64,000 bases of DNA from Eoetvoesia sp035555955 (GTDB lineage: Bacteria; Pseudomonadota; Gammaproteobacteria; Burkholderiales; Burkholderiaceae_B): positions 1 to 64,000 of the forward strand of contig NZ_DATMGA010000013.1 in NCBI RefSeq assembly GCF_035555955.1, read 5' to 3'. How positions within the stretch are numbered: position 1 is the stretch's first letter; the number at the start of each line of letters is the position of its first letter. Shown here in pieces: positions 7,887-16,022 of the stretch. Both the position numbers and the translations under genes were made by a program. Under the pieces are notes generated by a model that did not search any database, was not told the origin of the DNA, and saw only the letters and a list, made by a program, of their open reading frames with translations.

Positions 7887-9575
7887 ATGCTACCGAGCAA
7901 AACTTCCGTTGCCATTGTCGGCGGCGGCCCCTGCGGCCTGATGCTGGCCAACGAGCTTGGCCGGCGCGGCGTACAGGCCGTTCTCGTCGACGAGAAGCCC
8001 GGCACCGCCTTCAACCCCCAGGCAAACGCCACCCAGGCCCGTACCATGGAGCACTTTCGCCGCCTGGGCTTTGCCGACGCCATACGCCGCCTGGGCCTGC
8101 CCGGCGACTTTCCCACCGACATTGCCTATTCCACCCGCTATGCCAGCCATGAACTGGCCCGATTCCAGTTGCCGTCGGCGCAGGAAGCCCTGAAGAAAAT
8201 CCACGCCTTGTCCGGCTCCTGGAGCGCCGCCGAGCTGCCCCATCGCGTTTCGCAAAAATACGTCGAAGCCGAATTGCGCAGGCAGGCCGAAAAGCTGCCC
8301 GGCATTTCCATCAACTACGGCTGGAAAATGACCGGCTTTCGCGATCTGGGCGATTCGGTTTGCGTCGACGTCGAACGTCTTGCCGACGGCGCCCGCCAAA
8401 CCATCGAGGCCGCCTACCTCGTCGGCGCCGATGGGCCCCGCAGCCTCGTGCGCGAACAACTCGGCTTTCGCTATAACGGCGAGACCGGCATCGTCCGCGA
8501 CTTCATGGGCGGGCGCATGTATGCCATCTATGCGCGCGCGCCCGATTTCTATCGCGCCGTGCCGCACGCCCCCGCCTGGATGAACGTATGCTTCAACCCC
8601 GAGCGGCGCGCCTTCATGGCAACCGTCGACGGCAAGGGCGAATTCGCGTTCCATACCCAGCTCAAGGCCCATGAACGCGAAGAAGACATCACCGACCAGC
8701 AGGCCCGCGAAATGTTCCAGGCCGCGGTGGGCCTGCCGATCGAGGTCGAGATCCTGTCGCGCGGTTCATGGACGGCCGGCCATTCGCTGGTCGCCGAACA
8801 CTTCCAGAAAGGCCGCGTATTCCTGGGCGGGGACGCCGTGCATCTTTTCACGCCCACCGGCGGCCTGGGCTACAACACCGCCGTCGAAGACGCCGTCAAT
8901 CTGGGCTGGAAGCTGGCGGCGGTTCTCAAGGGAAGCGCATCCCCCACGCTGCTCGACACCTACGAGGCGGAACGCCGGCCGCTGGGTATCCGCAACACCG
9001 GATACGCGCGCAAATTCGCCGACTCGCTGGGCCTGTTCAAGCCTGAAAGCAATATCGAAGACGACAGCCCCGAAGGCGCCGCCGCACGCGCCAAGGCCGG
9101 CGTCTACCTGGCCGCCCATGGCCGCGCCGAATTCAACATCCCCGGCGTCACCTTCGGCGGCCGCTACGACGGCTCGCCGGCCATCGTTGCGGACGGCAGC
9201 TCGCCGCCGCCCGACTCGGCCAACGAATACATTCCCTGCGCCGTTCCCGGCGGACGTCCCCCGCATATATGGCTCGACGACGGCCGATCGCTGTACGACG
9301 CCTTCGGCTTCGAATGGACACTGCTTTGCATGGGACCGAACGTCGGCGAAAGCCGTGCCTTCGCCGACGCGGCCAGCCGCAGGAAAGTCGAACTTGAAGT
9401 CGTGCATCTGCCGCAGGCCCGCGAACTCTACGAAGCCGACTACGCCCTGATCCGCCCCGATCAGATCGTGGCATGGCGCGGCGATTCGGGTTCGCAGGCC
9501 GGGCGCATTTTCGACCAGATACTCGGAACCGGCGCCGCCCTTCCCGACGCACCGGCAAAAAAAGCCATAGCCTGA
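7887..9575 (+). CDS. FAD-dependent phenol/aromatic hydroxylase (TfdB/PheA-like)
   Basis: This 562-residue class A flavin monooxygenase has GGGPCG (residues 12-17) followed by a VDEKPG acidic end, GADGPRSLVR in the DG-motif position, and LGGDAVHLFTPTGGLGYNTAVEDAVNL as the GD motif, then a C-terminal thioredoxin-like domain. The group hydroxylates phenols, resorcinols or hydroxybenzoates with NAD(P)H and O2. The ATG at 7887 has CCGGAG just upstream; the GTG at 7878 would overlap that ribosome-binding site. It is followed by a dioxygenase remnant and a maleylacetate reductase gene, which suggests its original product was hydroxyquinol (1,2,4-trihydroxybenzene) or a similar triol. Substrate is inferred from context. 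Confidence 0.85.
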   Translation: MLPSKTSVAIVGGGPCGLMLANELGRRGVQAVLVDEKPGTAFNPQANATQARTMEHFRRLGFADAIRRLGLPGDFPTDIAYSTRYASHELARFQLPSAQEALKKIHALSGSWSAAELPHRVSQKYVEAELRRQAEKLPGISINYGWKMTGFRDLGDSVCVDVERLADGARQTIEAAYLVGADGPRSLVREQLGFRYNGETGIVRDFMGGRMYAIYARAPDFYRAVPHAPAWMNVCFNPERRAFMATVDGKGEFAFHTQLKAHEREEDITDQQAREMFQAAVGLPIEVEILSRGSWTAGHSLVAEHFQKGRVFLGGDAVHLFTPTGGLGYNTAVEDAVNLGWKLAAVLKGSASPTLLDTYEAERRPLGIRNTGYARKFADSLGLFKPESNIEDDSPEGAAARAKAGVYLAAHGRAEFNIPGVTFGGRYDGSPAIVADGSSPPPDSANEYIPCAVPGGRPPHIWLDDGRSLYDAFGFEWTLLCMGPNVGESRAFADAASRRKVELEVVHLPQARELYEADYALIRPDQIVAWRGDSGSQAGRIFDQILGTGAALPDAPAKKAIA

Positions 9576-9590
9576 AACCTGGAGACAAGC

Positions 9591-9653
9591 ATGAGAGACC
9601 TCAACGAACACACCATCACCGCCGAAATCTCCCTACGCCAGCCTGCACTATGA
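9591..9653 (+). pseudogene. Remnant of the 5' end of an intradiol (hydroxyquinol 1,2-) dioxygenase gene
   Basis: A well-placed ribosome-binding site (GGAGACAAGC) precedes an ATG 15 bp after the hydroxylase stop. The 20-codon ORF begins MRDLNEHTITAE and then runs out of similarity and stops. From memory, MR(D/N)LNExxIT is how hydroxyquinol and chlorocatechol 1,2-dioxygenases start, and these genes normally sit between a phenol hydroxylase and a maleylacetate reductase, exactly as here. The remaining 270 or so codons are missing. I read it as a deletion remnant. The alternative is a short leader peptide, which I think less likely. Confidence 0.55.
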
Positions 9654-9716
9654 TTTCATCTTAAAATCCACGAACGACTAAACTAGTTCATACTTTCAAA
9701 GCACAAGGGTTCCGCC

Positions 9717-10781
9717 ATGAATCACGACTTTATCTACGAAGCGCTTCCAACCCGGGTAATCTTCGGCCAGGGGAAGCTGCAAAGCCTTCCGCAAGAAGTC
9801 GAAAAGCTTGGCGCCCGCAAGGCTTTGGTTCTGTCCACGCCCCAGCAAGAGGCATGGGCCCGAAACGTTGCCGAGCTATTGGGCTCTACGGCTGCGGGCG
9901 TCTACAGCAATGCCACCATGCATACGCCGGTCGAAGTCTCGGAAGAAGCGGTCGCCTACGCCAAGCGCGTGGGCGCCGACTGCGTCGTGGCCCTGGGCGG
10001 CGGTTCGACCACAGGCCTTGGCAAAGCCATTGCGCTGCGCACCGGGCTGCCGCAAATCGCCGTGCCCACCACCTACGCCGGCTCCGAAATGACCCCCATC
10101 CTGGGCGAAACCGAAAAAGGCGTCAAAACCACGCAGCGCCAGCCGGTCATCCTGCCCAAGACCGTCATCTACGACGTCGACCTCTCGATTACGCTGCCGC
10201 CGGCGCTTTCCGCCACAAGCGGGCTGAACGCCATGGCGCACGCGGTCGAGGCCCTGTACGCCCAGAACCGCAATCCCGTCACCTCCCTTATGGCCGAGGA
10301 AGGCATTGCCGCCTTCGCCCGTTCCCTTCCCACCATCGTCCAGTCTCCCAAAGACATCGAAGCCCGCTCCGACGCGCTGTACGGCGCCTGGCTTTGCGGC
10401 ATATGCCTGGCTTCGGCGGGCATGGCCCTGCACCACAAGCTCTGCCATGTGCTGGGCGGCGCCTTCGACCTGCCCCACGCAGAAACCCATGCAGTCATGC
10501 TGCCGCACACGGCCGCTTACAACAGCGTGGCCGCCGCCGATGCCATGCAGCGGGTGGCGCGCGCCCTGAACTCGACCGACGCCGCCACAGGCCTTTGGGA
10601 ACTGTCCGGCAAGCTGAAGGCGCCGCAGTCCCTCAAGCAACTGGGCATGCCCGAATCCGGCATCGACCGGGCCACGGACCTGGCCATGAAAAACCCCTAC
10701 TGGAATCCGCGCCCCCTGCAGGCCGAAGCCATCCGCGCCCTCATCGGCCGAGCCTGGGCCGGCGAAGCACCCCAGCCGTAA
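9717..10781 (+). CDS. Maleylacetate reductase (iron-containing alcohol dehydrogenase family)
   Basis: This 354-residue protein has the family start YEALPTRVIFGQGKLQSLP, the nucleotide motif GGGSTTGLGKAIAL, the substrate loop PTTYAGSEMTPI typical of maleylacetate reductases (MacA/TftE/TcbF group), and the metal-binding histidine blocks AMAHAVEALYA, LHHKLCHVLGG and LPHAETHAVMLPH. The enzyme reduces maleylacetate to 3-oxoadipate with NAD(P)H, the step after hydroxyquinol or chlorocatechol ring cleavage. AAGGG lies about ten bases before the ATG. Because the upstream dioxygenase gene is only a stub, this reductase must draw on a dioxygenase encoded elsewhere or be a relic. Confidence 0.9.
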   Translation: MNHDFIYEALPTRVIFGQGKLQSLPQEVEKLGARKALVLSTPQQEAWARNVAELLGSTAAGVYSNATMHTPVEVSEEAVAYAKRVGADCVVALGGGSTTGLGKAIALRTGLPQIAVPTTYAGSEMTPILGETEKGVKTTQRQPVILPKTVIYDVDLSITLPPALSATSGLNAMAHAVEALYAQNRNPVTSLMAEEGIAAFARSLPTIVQSPKDIEARSDALYGAWLCGICLASAGMALHHKLCHVLGGAFDLPHAETHAVMLPHTAAYNSVAAADAMQRVARALNSTDAATGLWELSGKLKAPQSLKQLGMPESGIDRATDLAMKNPYWNPRPLQAEAIRALIGRAWAGEAPQP

Positions 10782-10928
10782 ACAGCCTCCCCTCTCTGAA
10801 CGTCAGGCGCCACGCCAGCGCGGCGCCGTTGGACGCACCACACCTGAAATGCCAGGACGGAGGCCGTTGCCTGATAAAAAGAGCAGCGTCGGCATGGCTG
10901 ACAATCGTGGGCCAAGCAACGCGAATGC

Positions 10929-10961
10929 TTGAACGGCCTCCAATTATTATGCATAATAATT
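10929..10961 (+). promoter_or_regulatory. Cupin-gene promoter with a 20-bp perfect palindrome
   Basis: TTGAAC (10929-10934), 17 bp, then CATAAT (10952-10957) forms a good promoter for the cupin gene at 10988. The perfect 20-bp palindrome AATTATTATGCATAATAATT (10942-10961) overlaps the spacer and -10, as expected for a repressor operator. It is the most AT-rich stretch nearby. The regulator is unknown. Confidence 0.6.
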
Positions 10962-10987
10962 AAAAATACGCATAAAAGGAGACCCCT

Positions 10988-11548
10988 ATGCCTCTCGCCA
11001 GCCCGGCCCCCATCCGCCGCGTCGTCATCGGCGCCCAAAACGGCAAACCCGTAATCCTCAGCGACGAGCGCAGCGTTCGCGAGTTCGATAATCTTCCGGG
11101 GTTTTCCAACACACTCATGTGGACCACGCCGGCGCAGCCGCAAGTCGGCCAGCCCGCCCTGGCCGCCGACCCCGTCCCCGCTGTCACCACGTTCGTTCCG
11201 CCCGTCGGCGAAACGCGCTTCATGATCGTCACTTTTCCTCCCGACGCGAGCATGGGCGACCCCGGCTTCAACGGCGAGGCATTCGGCAAGGAACTGGCCG
11301 AAAAAATGCCCGGCCTGGCCGAGCTGTTCGAACCCGAAGACCCCGCCATGCACATCACCGACAGCGTCGACTACGGCGTGGTGCTCGATGGCGAAGTCTG
11401 GCTCGATCTGGGCGCCGGCGAGGAAGTCCACTTGAAGCGGCACGACGTCGTCATCCAGAACGGCGCCCGCCACGGCTGGCGCAACAAAAGCGCCGGCATC
11501 GCCACCATGCTGTTCGTGCTCATCGGCGCGCAGCGCCAGCCCGCGTAA
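10988..11548 (+). CDS. Cupin-domain protein
   Basis: This 186-residue protein has a single C-terminal cupin barrel: the segment from HITDSVDYGVVLDGEVWLDL is cupin motif 1-like and HDVVIQNGARHGWRN is motif 2-like, with H and E/D residues that could bind metal. The N-terminal half (residues 1-100) is less typical. AAAGGAG lies just before the ATG. Such proteins occur near aromatic-catabolism genes as small dioxygenases, isomerases or sensors of ring-cleavage products. It is too short and single-domain to be a classical gentisate dioxygenase. It ends 7 bp from the convergent livF gene. I do not assign a reaction. Confidence 0.75.
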   Translation: MPLASPAPIRRVVIGAQNGKPVILSDERSVREFDNLPGFSNTLMWTTPAQPQVGQPALAADPVPAVTTFVPPVGETRFMIVTFPPDASMGDPGFNGEAFGKELAEKMPGLAELFEPEDPAMHITDSVDYGVVLDGEVWLDLGAGEEVHLKRHDVVIQNGARHGWRNKSAGIATMLFVLIGAQRQPA

Positions 11549-11555
11549 AACCGGA

Positions 11556-12263
11556 CTAGCCGCCCAAATACGCCTTGCGCACGGCTTCGTCCTTCAACAG
11601 GGCGGCTGCGGAATTGGTTCCCACGATGCGCCCCTGCTCCAGCAGATAGCCGCGATCGGACAGCTCCAGGCTGCGCCGCGCGTTCTGCTCGACCAGCAAT
11701 ACGGTGACGTTGGCCTTGCGCACCTGCTCCAGCGCCTTGAACAGCTCGGACACCATAAGCGGGGAAAGCCCCAACGAAGGCTCGTCCAGCAACAGGACGT
11801 CGGGCGCCGACATCAGCGCGCGGCCGATGGCCACCATTTGCTGCTCACCGCCGCTCATGGTGCGCACCGCCTGCGGCATGCGCTCGCGCAACTTGGGGAA
11901 GAGTTCGAGCACCTGTTCCAGATTGCGCCGTTCGTTCGGCCTGGCCCGCTTGGGGTAGGCCCCCATGAACAGGTTTTCGCGCACCGTGAGTTCACCGAAT
12001 ATACCGCGTCCTTCGGGCACCAGCGCTATTCCGGCTTCCACCCTTTCGAAGTCCTTCAGCGCCGACAAAGGTTGGCCGTTCAGGACGATGGCGGCGTCGC
12101 CGGCAACCGGCATCAGGCCCGAAATGCTGCGCAACAGCGTGGACTTGCCCGCACCATTGGCGCCCAGCACGCTGACGACCTCACCCTTGTCCACGTGCAG
12201 GGAAACGTTGTCGAGCGCCTTGTGCATGCCGTACCAGGCGCTAAGCCCTTTGATCTCAAGCAT
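11556..12263 (-). CDS. livF: Branched-chain amino acid ABC transporter ATPase LivF (set 1)
   Basis: This 235-residue cytoplasmic ATPase has Walker A GANGAGKST, the LSGG-type signature MSGGEQQMVAIGRAL, Walker B VLLLDEPSLGL and the switch histidine position replaced in the usual LivF way (LLVEQNA). It powers import through LivH/LivM. Its start overlaps the end of livG by 8 bp, as the last gene of a tight six-gene minus-strand operon starting with an alcohol dehydrogenase at 17141. Confidence 0.95.
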   Translation of the reverse strand: MLEIKGLSAWYGMHKALDNVSLHVDKGEVVSVLGANGAGKSTLLRSISGLMPVAGDAAIVLNGQPLSALKDFERVEAGIALVPEGRGIFGELTVRENLFMGAYPKRARPNERRNLEQVLELFPKLRERMPQAVRTMSGGEQQMVAIGRALMSAPDVLLLDEPSLGLSPLMVSELFKALEQVRKANVTVLLVEQNARRSLELSDRGYLLEQGRIVGTNSAAALLKDEAVRKAYLGG

Positions 12264-12987
12264 GTTCGTCCCCCAGATAGGCGCGGATCACTTCGGGATC
12301 GGACAATACTTGTGCCGGAGTACCGTAGGAAATGGGCACGCCGGCCGTCATGACGACGCAATGATCGCAAAGCGAACGCACCGCCTCCAGGACATGTTCA
12401 ACCATGAGTATGGAAATATCGTCGTCTTTAAGGGAGCGCACCAGGGCGATGGCATCGATCAGCTCGGTGGGGTTGAGCCCGGCCAGCCACTCGTCCAGCA
12501 GCAGCACCTTGGGCCGGCCGGCCAAGGCCCGCGCAAGCTCCACCTTTTTTTGATCCATATAGGTGAGCCTGCCGGCTTCTTTGCCCGCATAGCCCGCAAG
12601 CCCGACTCTTTCAAGCAGAGACTCGGCCTGTTTTGCGGCTTCGCGGCCGAACAGCCGGCCATTGGTGAACGCCATGCCCGCCACCACGTTCTCGCGCACC
12701 GTCATGGTATTGAACAGGCGCACCAGTTGAAACGTGCGCCCCACGCCATGATGGGTGATGCGATAAGCGGGCGAACCGGCGAACTCGTGGCCGTCGATTT
12801 TCACCGAGCCCGAATCGGGAGCCAGCACGCCGCTGATGAGGTTGAGCGCCGTGGTCTTGCCCGAACCATTGGGGCCAAGCAGGCCGACGATTTCGCGCGG
12901 CCGGATCTGCAAAGACAAGCCATCCACGGCCTTGAGTCCGCCGAAGCGGCGCGACAGGCCTTGCACGTCAAGCAAAACGCTACTCAC
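12256..12987 (-). CDS. livG: Branched-chain amino acid ABC transporter ATPase LivG (set 1)
   Basis: This 243-residue ATPase has Walker A GPNGSGKTT and Walker B VLLLDEWLAGLNPTE, where the usual DEP/DEV is DEW, and the LivG-type H-loop MVEHVLEAV. The signature region reads LTYMDQKKVELARAL; the canonical LSGGQ is replaced by LTYMDQ, a variant seen in some LivG proteins. It forms the ATPase pair with LivF (overlap 8 bp) and overlaps livM by 8 bp. Confidence 0.93.
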   Translation of the reverse strand: MSSVLLDVQGLSRRFGGLKAVDGLSLQIRPREIVGLLGPNGSGKTTALNLISGVLAPDSGSVKIDGHEFAGSPAYRITHHGVGRTFQLVRLFNTMTVRENVVAGMAFTNGRLFGREAAKQAESLLERVGLAGYAGKEAGRLTYMDQKKVELARALAGRPKVLLLDEWLAGLNPTELIDAIALVRSLKDDDISILMVEHVLEAVRSLCDHCVVMTAGVPISYGTPAQVLSDPEVIRAYLGDEHA

Positions 12988-13897
12988 GAGCCCCCCTCAG
13001 CCTTTTCGGCAAAGCCAGAAACCCGCCCGGCAGCAAATAGACGACGCACAAGAAAATAGCCCCCAGCACCAGGCTGAACTGGTCGGGAAAATACTTGGAA
13101 ATGACTTCGAAGGCCAGCACCATGGGAATCACGCCGAGAACCGGGCCGAAGTACAGTGCAATGCCGCCCAACAGCGCCATGACCACCACCTGGAACGACA
13201 CCAGGGAGTTGAAGGCGATGGAGGGTTCTATATAGGTCCAGCGCGGCGACACGATGGCACCGACAATGGCCATGATCATGGACGTGGCGACGAACACCAC
13301 GAGCTTTACCGCCACCGTATTGATGCCGCAATTGCGAGCGGCGGTTTCGTCTTCGCCGATGAGACGCAGCGCAAAACCCAGCCGCGAACGCACCAGCCAG
13401 GCGCCCAGCGCCCATACCACGGCCAGCAGCGCCAGAAGCTGCCAATAGATTTGCGCCGGCGTGACCTCCAGGAAAATATAGCGGCCCACCGAACCCTGCA
13501 CGGTGGACTCGTACCAGGTGACCAGTTGGCGGATCATCTCGGCCACGCCGAAGGTGAAGATGACGAAGTACATGCCCGACAGGCGCAAAGTGCAAACCCC
13601 GATGATCAGCGCCAGAACACCGCCCGCCAGCGCGGCGACCACCAGAAGAACCGGCCAGGGCAGGAAGTCGGACAACACCGCCACGGCATAGCAGCCCACG
13701 CCGAAGAAGGCGGCGGTGGCCAGGGAAACCAGGCGCGTCGTACCGCAGAAAATACCCCATACCGTGGCCAGGTTGGCATACAGCAGCAGGTTGATCATGA
13801 AGGACGTGGTGTAATCGTTGCCCATTTCCGGCGCAAACGCCAGCACCACCAGCAAGACGACCGACACCACGGCAAACAGCGTATGGCGTTTATTCAC
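12980..13897 (-). CDS. livM: Branched-chain amino acid ABC transporter permease LivM (set 1)
   Basis: This 305-residue inner-membrane permease has about eight to ten hydrophobic segments from the N-terminal HTLFAVVSVVLLVVLAF onward, with the LivM signature GEDETAARNCGINTVAVKLVVF (EAA-like cytoplasmic loop). It overlaps livH by 4 bp (ATGA) and livG by 8 bp, consistent with translational coupling. Confidence 0.93.
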   Translation of the reverse strand: MNKRHTLFAVVSVVLLVVLAFAPEMGNDYTTSFMINLLLYANLATVWGIFCGTTRLVSLATAAFFGVGCYAVAVLSDFLPWPVLLVVAALAGGVLALIIGVCTLRLSGMYFVIFTFGVAEMIRQLVTWYESTVQGSVGRYIFLEVTPAQIYWQLLALLAVVWALGAWLVRSRLGFALRLIGEDETAARNCGINTVAVKLVVFVATSMIMAIVGAIVSPRWTYIEPSIAFNSLVSFQVVVMALLGGIALYFGPVLGVIPMVLAFEVISKYFPDQFSLVLGAIFLCVVYLLPGGFLALPKRLRGARE

Positions 13898-14769
13898 CGT
13901 GCCACCCTCCCGAACAGGCCCGCGGGGCGGAAGATGAGCACCAGCAGGAAGATCGCGTAGTTGGCCGCCAGCGTGAGGCCCGGATCGATATAGGCCGATA
14001 CGAAGCTTTCGACCAGGCCCAGCAACAGGGCCGCCACCACGCAGCCCGCGAAATTGCCCACCCCGCCCATGATGACGACGATCAGCGCCTTCATGGTGAA
14101 CAGCACGCCCATCGTGGCATTGAAGGTGGAGAACATGCTGATGAGCACGCCCGCCACGGCCACCAGCGCCGTGCCCAGCGCAAAGCCCAGCATGGCGATG
14201 CTGATGACGTTGATGCCCACCAGGGGCGCCGCCGCCGGGTTGACGGCCACGGCACGCAAGGCTGTGCCCACCCGCGTGCGGGTAAGCAGCAAATACAGCA
14301 AGCCGCTTAGCGCCACCGCCACGCCCAGAACCAGCAGGCGGTTGGCCGCGATGGTCGTGCCGATGAAATCGACGGGCAGCGACAAGAACGAATAGCTAAG
14401 ATAGTTGCCGCCGAACAAGGCCAGCATGATGCCCTGGATGACGAACAGCAGTCCGAATGTGGACAGAATGCTGTCGGCTTCGAGTTCGTCGCGGCTGCGG
14501 GCGCGGCGCACCAAAGGCAAAAAGGCGTAGCGGTACAGCACCGCGCCCAGCGCGGCGCCGATGGGCGCCAGCAATATCGTGGAAATCAAGGGGGATATTC
14601 CCAGGCGGGTAAACAGAACCAGCGCAGCCAGCGCGGCCGCAATCAGCATCTCGCCATAGGCAAGGTTGAGAATGCGCGCCACACCGTACTGCAGGTTCAG
14701 GCCCAGCGCCACCAGCGCGTAGGCCCCGCCCAGGGTCAGCCCGAAAATCAAGGCATCGGCAATAGGCAT
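13894..14769 (-). CDS. livH: Branched-chain amino acid ABC transporter permease LivH (set 1)
   Basis: This 291-residue inner-membrane permease starts ALIFGLTLGGAYALVALGL, with LQYGVARILNLAYGEM typical of LivH. A cytoplasmic loop follows (RTRVGTALRAVAVNPAAAPLVGIN) and the IMGGVGNFAGCVVAALLLG motif. It begins 12 bp after the binding-protein gene and pairs with LivM. Confidence 0.93.
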   Translation of the reverse strand: MPIADALIFGLTLGGAYALVALGLNLQYGVARILNLAYGEMLIAAALAALVLFTRLGISPLISTILLAPIGAALGAVLYRYAFLPLVRRARSRDELEADSILSTFGLLFVIQGIMLALFGGNYLSYSFLSLPVDFIGTTIAANRLLVLGVAVALSGLLYLLLTRTRVGTALRAVAVNPAAAPLVGINVISIAMLGFALGTALVAVAGVLISMFSTFNATMGVLFTMKALIVVIMGGVGNFAGCVVAALLLGLVESFVSAYIDPGLTLAANYAIFLLVLIFRPAGLFGRVAR

Positions 14770-14781
14770 AAAGGCTCCGAA

Positions 14782-16002
14782 TCAAGCCTTCCAGGCCGGC
14801 TTCGCAATGACCGGCTTTACGCCTTCCTGGTTGGGAGCCACACCGTGGAAAACGCCATCTTGCCATTGCCCGACCAGCCAGCCGCCCTGCATGATGTGAT
14901 CCTTGAACGCCAGCGGGCCCATGACGGTATCGAAGGTCGTGGAGTTGAGCACCTTGATGATCGCCGGACGGTCGACCTTGCCGACTTTTTCAATGGCCTG
15001 CTGCAGGGCCTGCAAACCCGAGTAGCAAAGCACGCTGACCCAGTGGTCGGGCAATGTGCCGGTAAGCGCCTTGTGCCGGGCAATGTAGTCGGTCACGGCC
15101 TGGGAATGCGGATTCCAGCCGCCCGGCCCCATGACGCCTTCGAGGGTAGCGGCGCCGAACTTGGCCGGGTAGATGGACAAGGCCGTGCCCACACCAGCGT
15201 AGAACACCTTGGGATTGAAGCCGCGCACCCGGGCCGCTTCGGTCAGCGCGAAGGTGTCGGGCGGATAGCTGAACGCCAGGAAGGTGTCGGGATTCTTTTG
15301 CTGCGCGGCCGCGATGATGGGTGTGAGGTCTTGCGTGGCGATGGGATAGCCGGCATCGTAGACGATTTCGAATTTCGCCTTGGCCAGCGCCGTGCGCGCC
15401 GCCTTGGAAAGCTCGAGGCCGAACTGGTCGGTCACGTTGACCACGGCCACCTTGTTGCCGATTTTTCCGTCGGTGCGCAGCTTGCTGAGTATGCCGACAA
15501 TGGCTTCGCCGTACGGCGTTGCGGGCTCGAGCAGCGAGAAAATATTGTCCCAGCGCTTGACCAGCTGAGGCATGCGGTCGGTGATGAAGCTGGGCGCGAT
15601 CATGGGGAAATTGCCGCGGTGAAAAGCCGGTGCCACCGCCAGGTTCATGCCGGTGCCCCACGGGGGCAGCAGAAAATCGACCTTGTCCTGGCTGATGAGG
15701 CGGTCGACCGCCCGCACCAGTTCTTCGGACTGGCTGCGGTCGTCGTATTCGACGACCTCGATGGGCAGCTTCTTGCCGCCCAGGTTCAGGCCGCCGGCCT
15801 TGTTGACGTCGTCGACCCACAAACGGTAGTTGGGGATTTGCGATGCATTCGCGCCGCCGGTGAAGGGCCCCGTCTTGGAAATGGCCCAGCCCACCTTGAT
15901 GGATTTGCGCTCTTGGGCATGCACGATGGAAGGGGCTGCCGCCACGGCGGCCACGGCGCCTGCGGTACGGACAAAATCTCGTCTGCTGATGCGAACTGTC
16001 AT
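14782..16002 (-). CDS. Liv-type substrate-binding protein with twin-arginine signal (set 1)
   Basis: This 406-residue binding protein has a Tat-type signal: SRRDFVRTAGAVAAVAAAP followed by VHAQE, then IKVGWAISKTGPFTGGAN. It is therefore probably exported folded, unlike the other five Liv-type binding proteins here, which carry Sec signals. It is the cognate receptor for the LivHMGF genes immediately downstream. AAGGAG precedes the ATG. The alcohol dehydrogenase gene 20 bp upstream is in the same operon, suggesting the imported compound is an alcohol or is processed through one. The ligand is unknown. Confidence 0.93.
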   Translation of the reverse strand: MTVRISRRDFVRTAGAVAAVAAAPSIVHAQERKSIKVGWAISKTGPFTGGANASQIPNYRLWVDDVNKAGGLNLGGKKLPIEVVEYDDRSQSEELVRAVDRLISQDKVDFLLPPWGTGMNLAVAPAFHRGNFPMIAPSFITDRMPQLVKRWDNIFSLLEPATPYGEAIVGILSKLRTDGKIGNKVAVVNVTDQFGLELSKAARTALAKAKFEIVYDAGYPIATQDLTPIIAAAQQKNPDTFLAFSYPPDTFALTEAARVRGFNPKVFYAGVGTALSIYPAKFGAATLEGVMGPGGWNPHSQAVTDYIARHKALTGTLPDHWVSVLCYSGLQALQQAIEKVGKVDRPAIIKVLNSTTFDTVMGPLAFKDHIMQGGWLVGQWQDGVFHGVAPNQEGVKPVIAKPAWKA

Positions 16003-16022
16003 GTGTGTCTCCTTGAATATTA

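Noticed and set aside
9672..9689. Weak repeat GAAC-N10-GTTC before the maleylacetate reductase gene
   Set aside because: Arms of only four bases and no match to the MarR-type pattern at 7829; kept only as a note.
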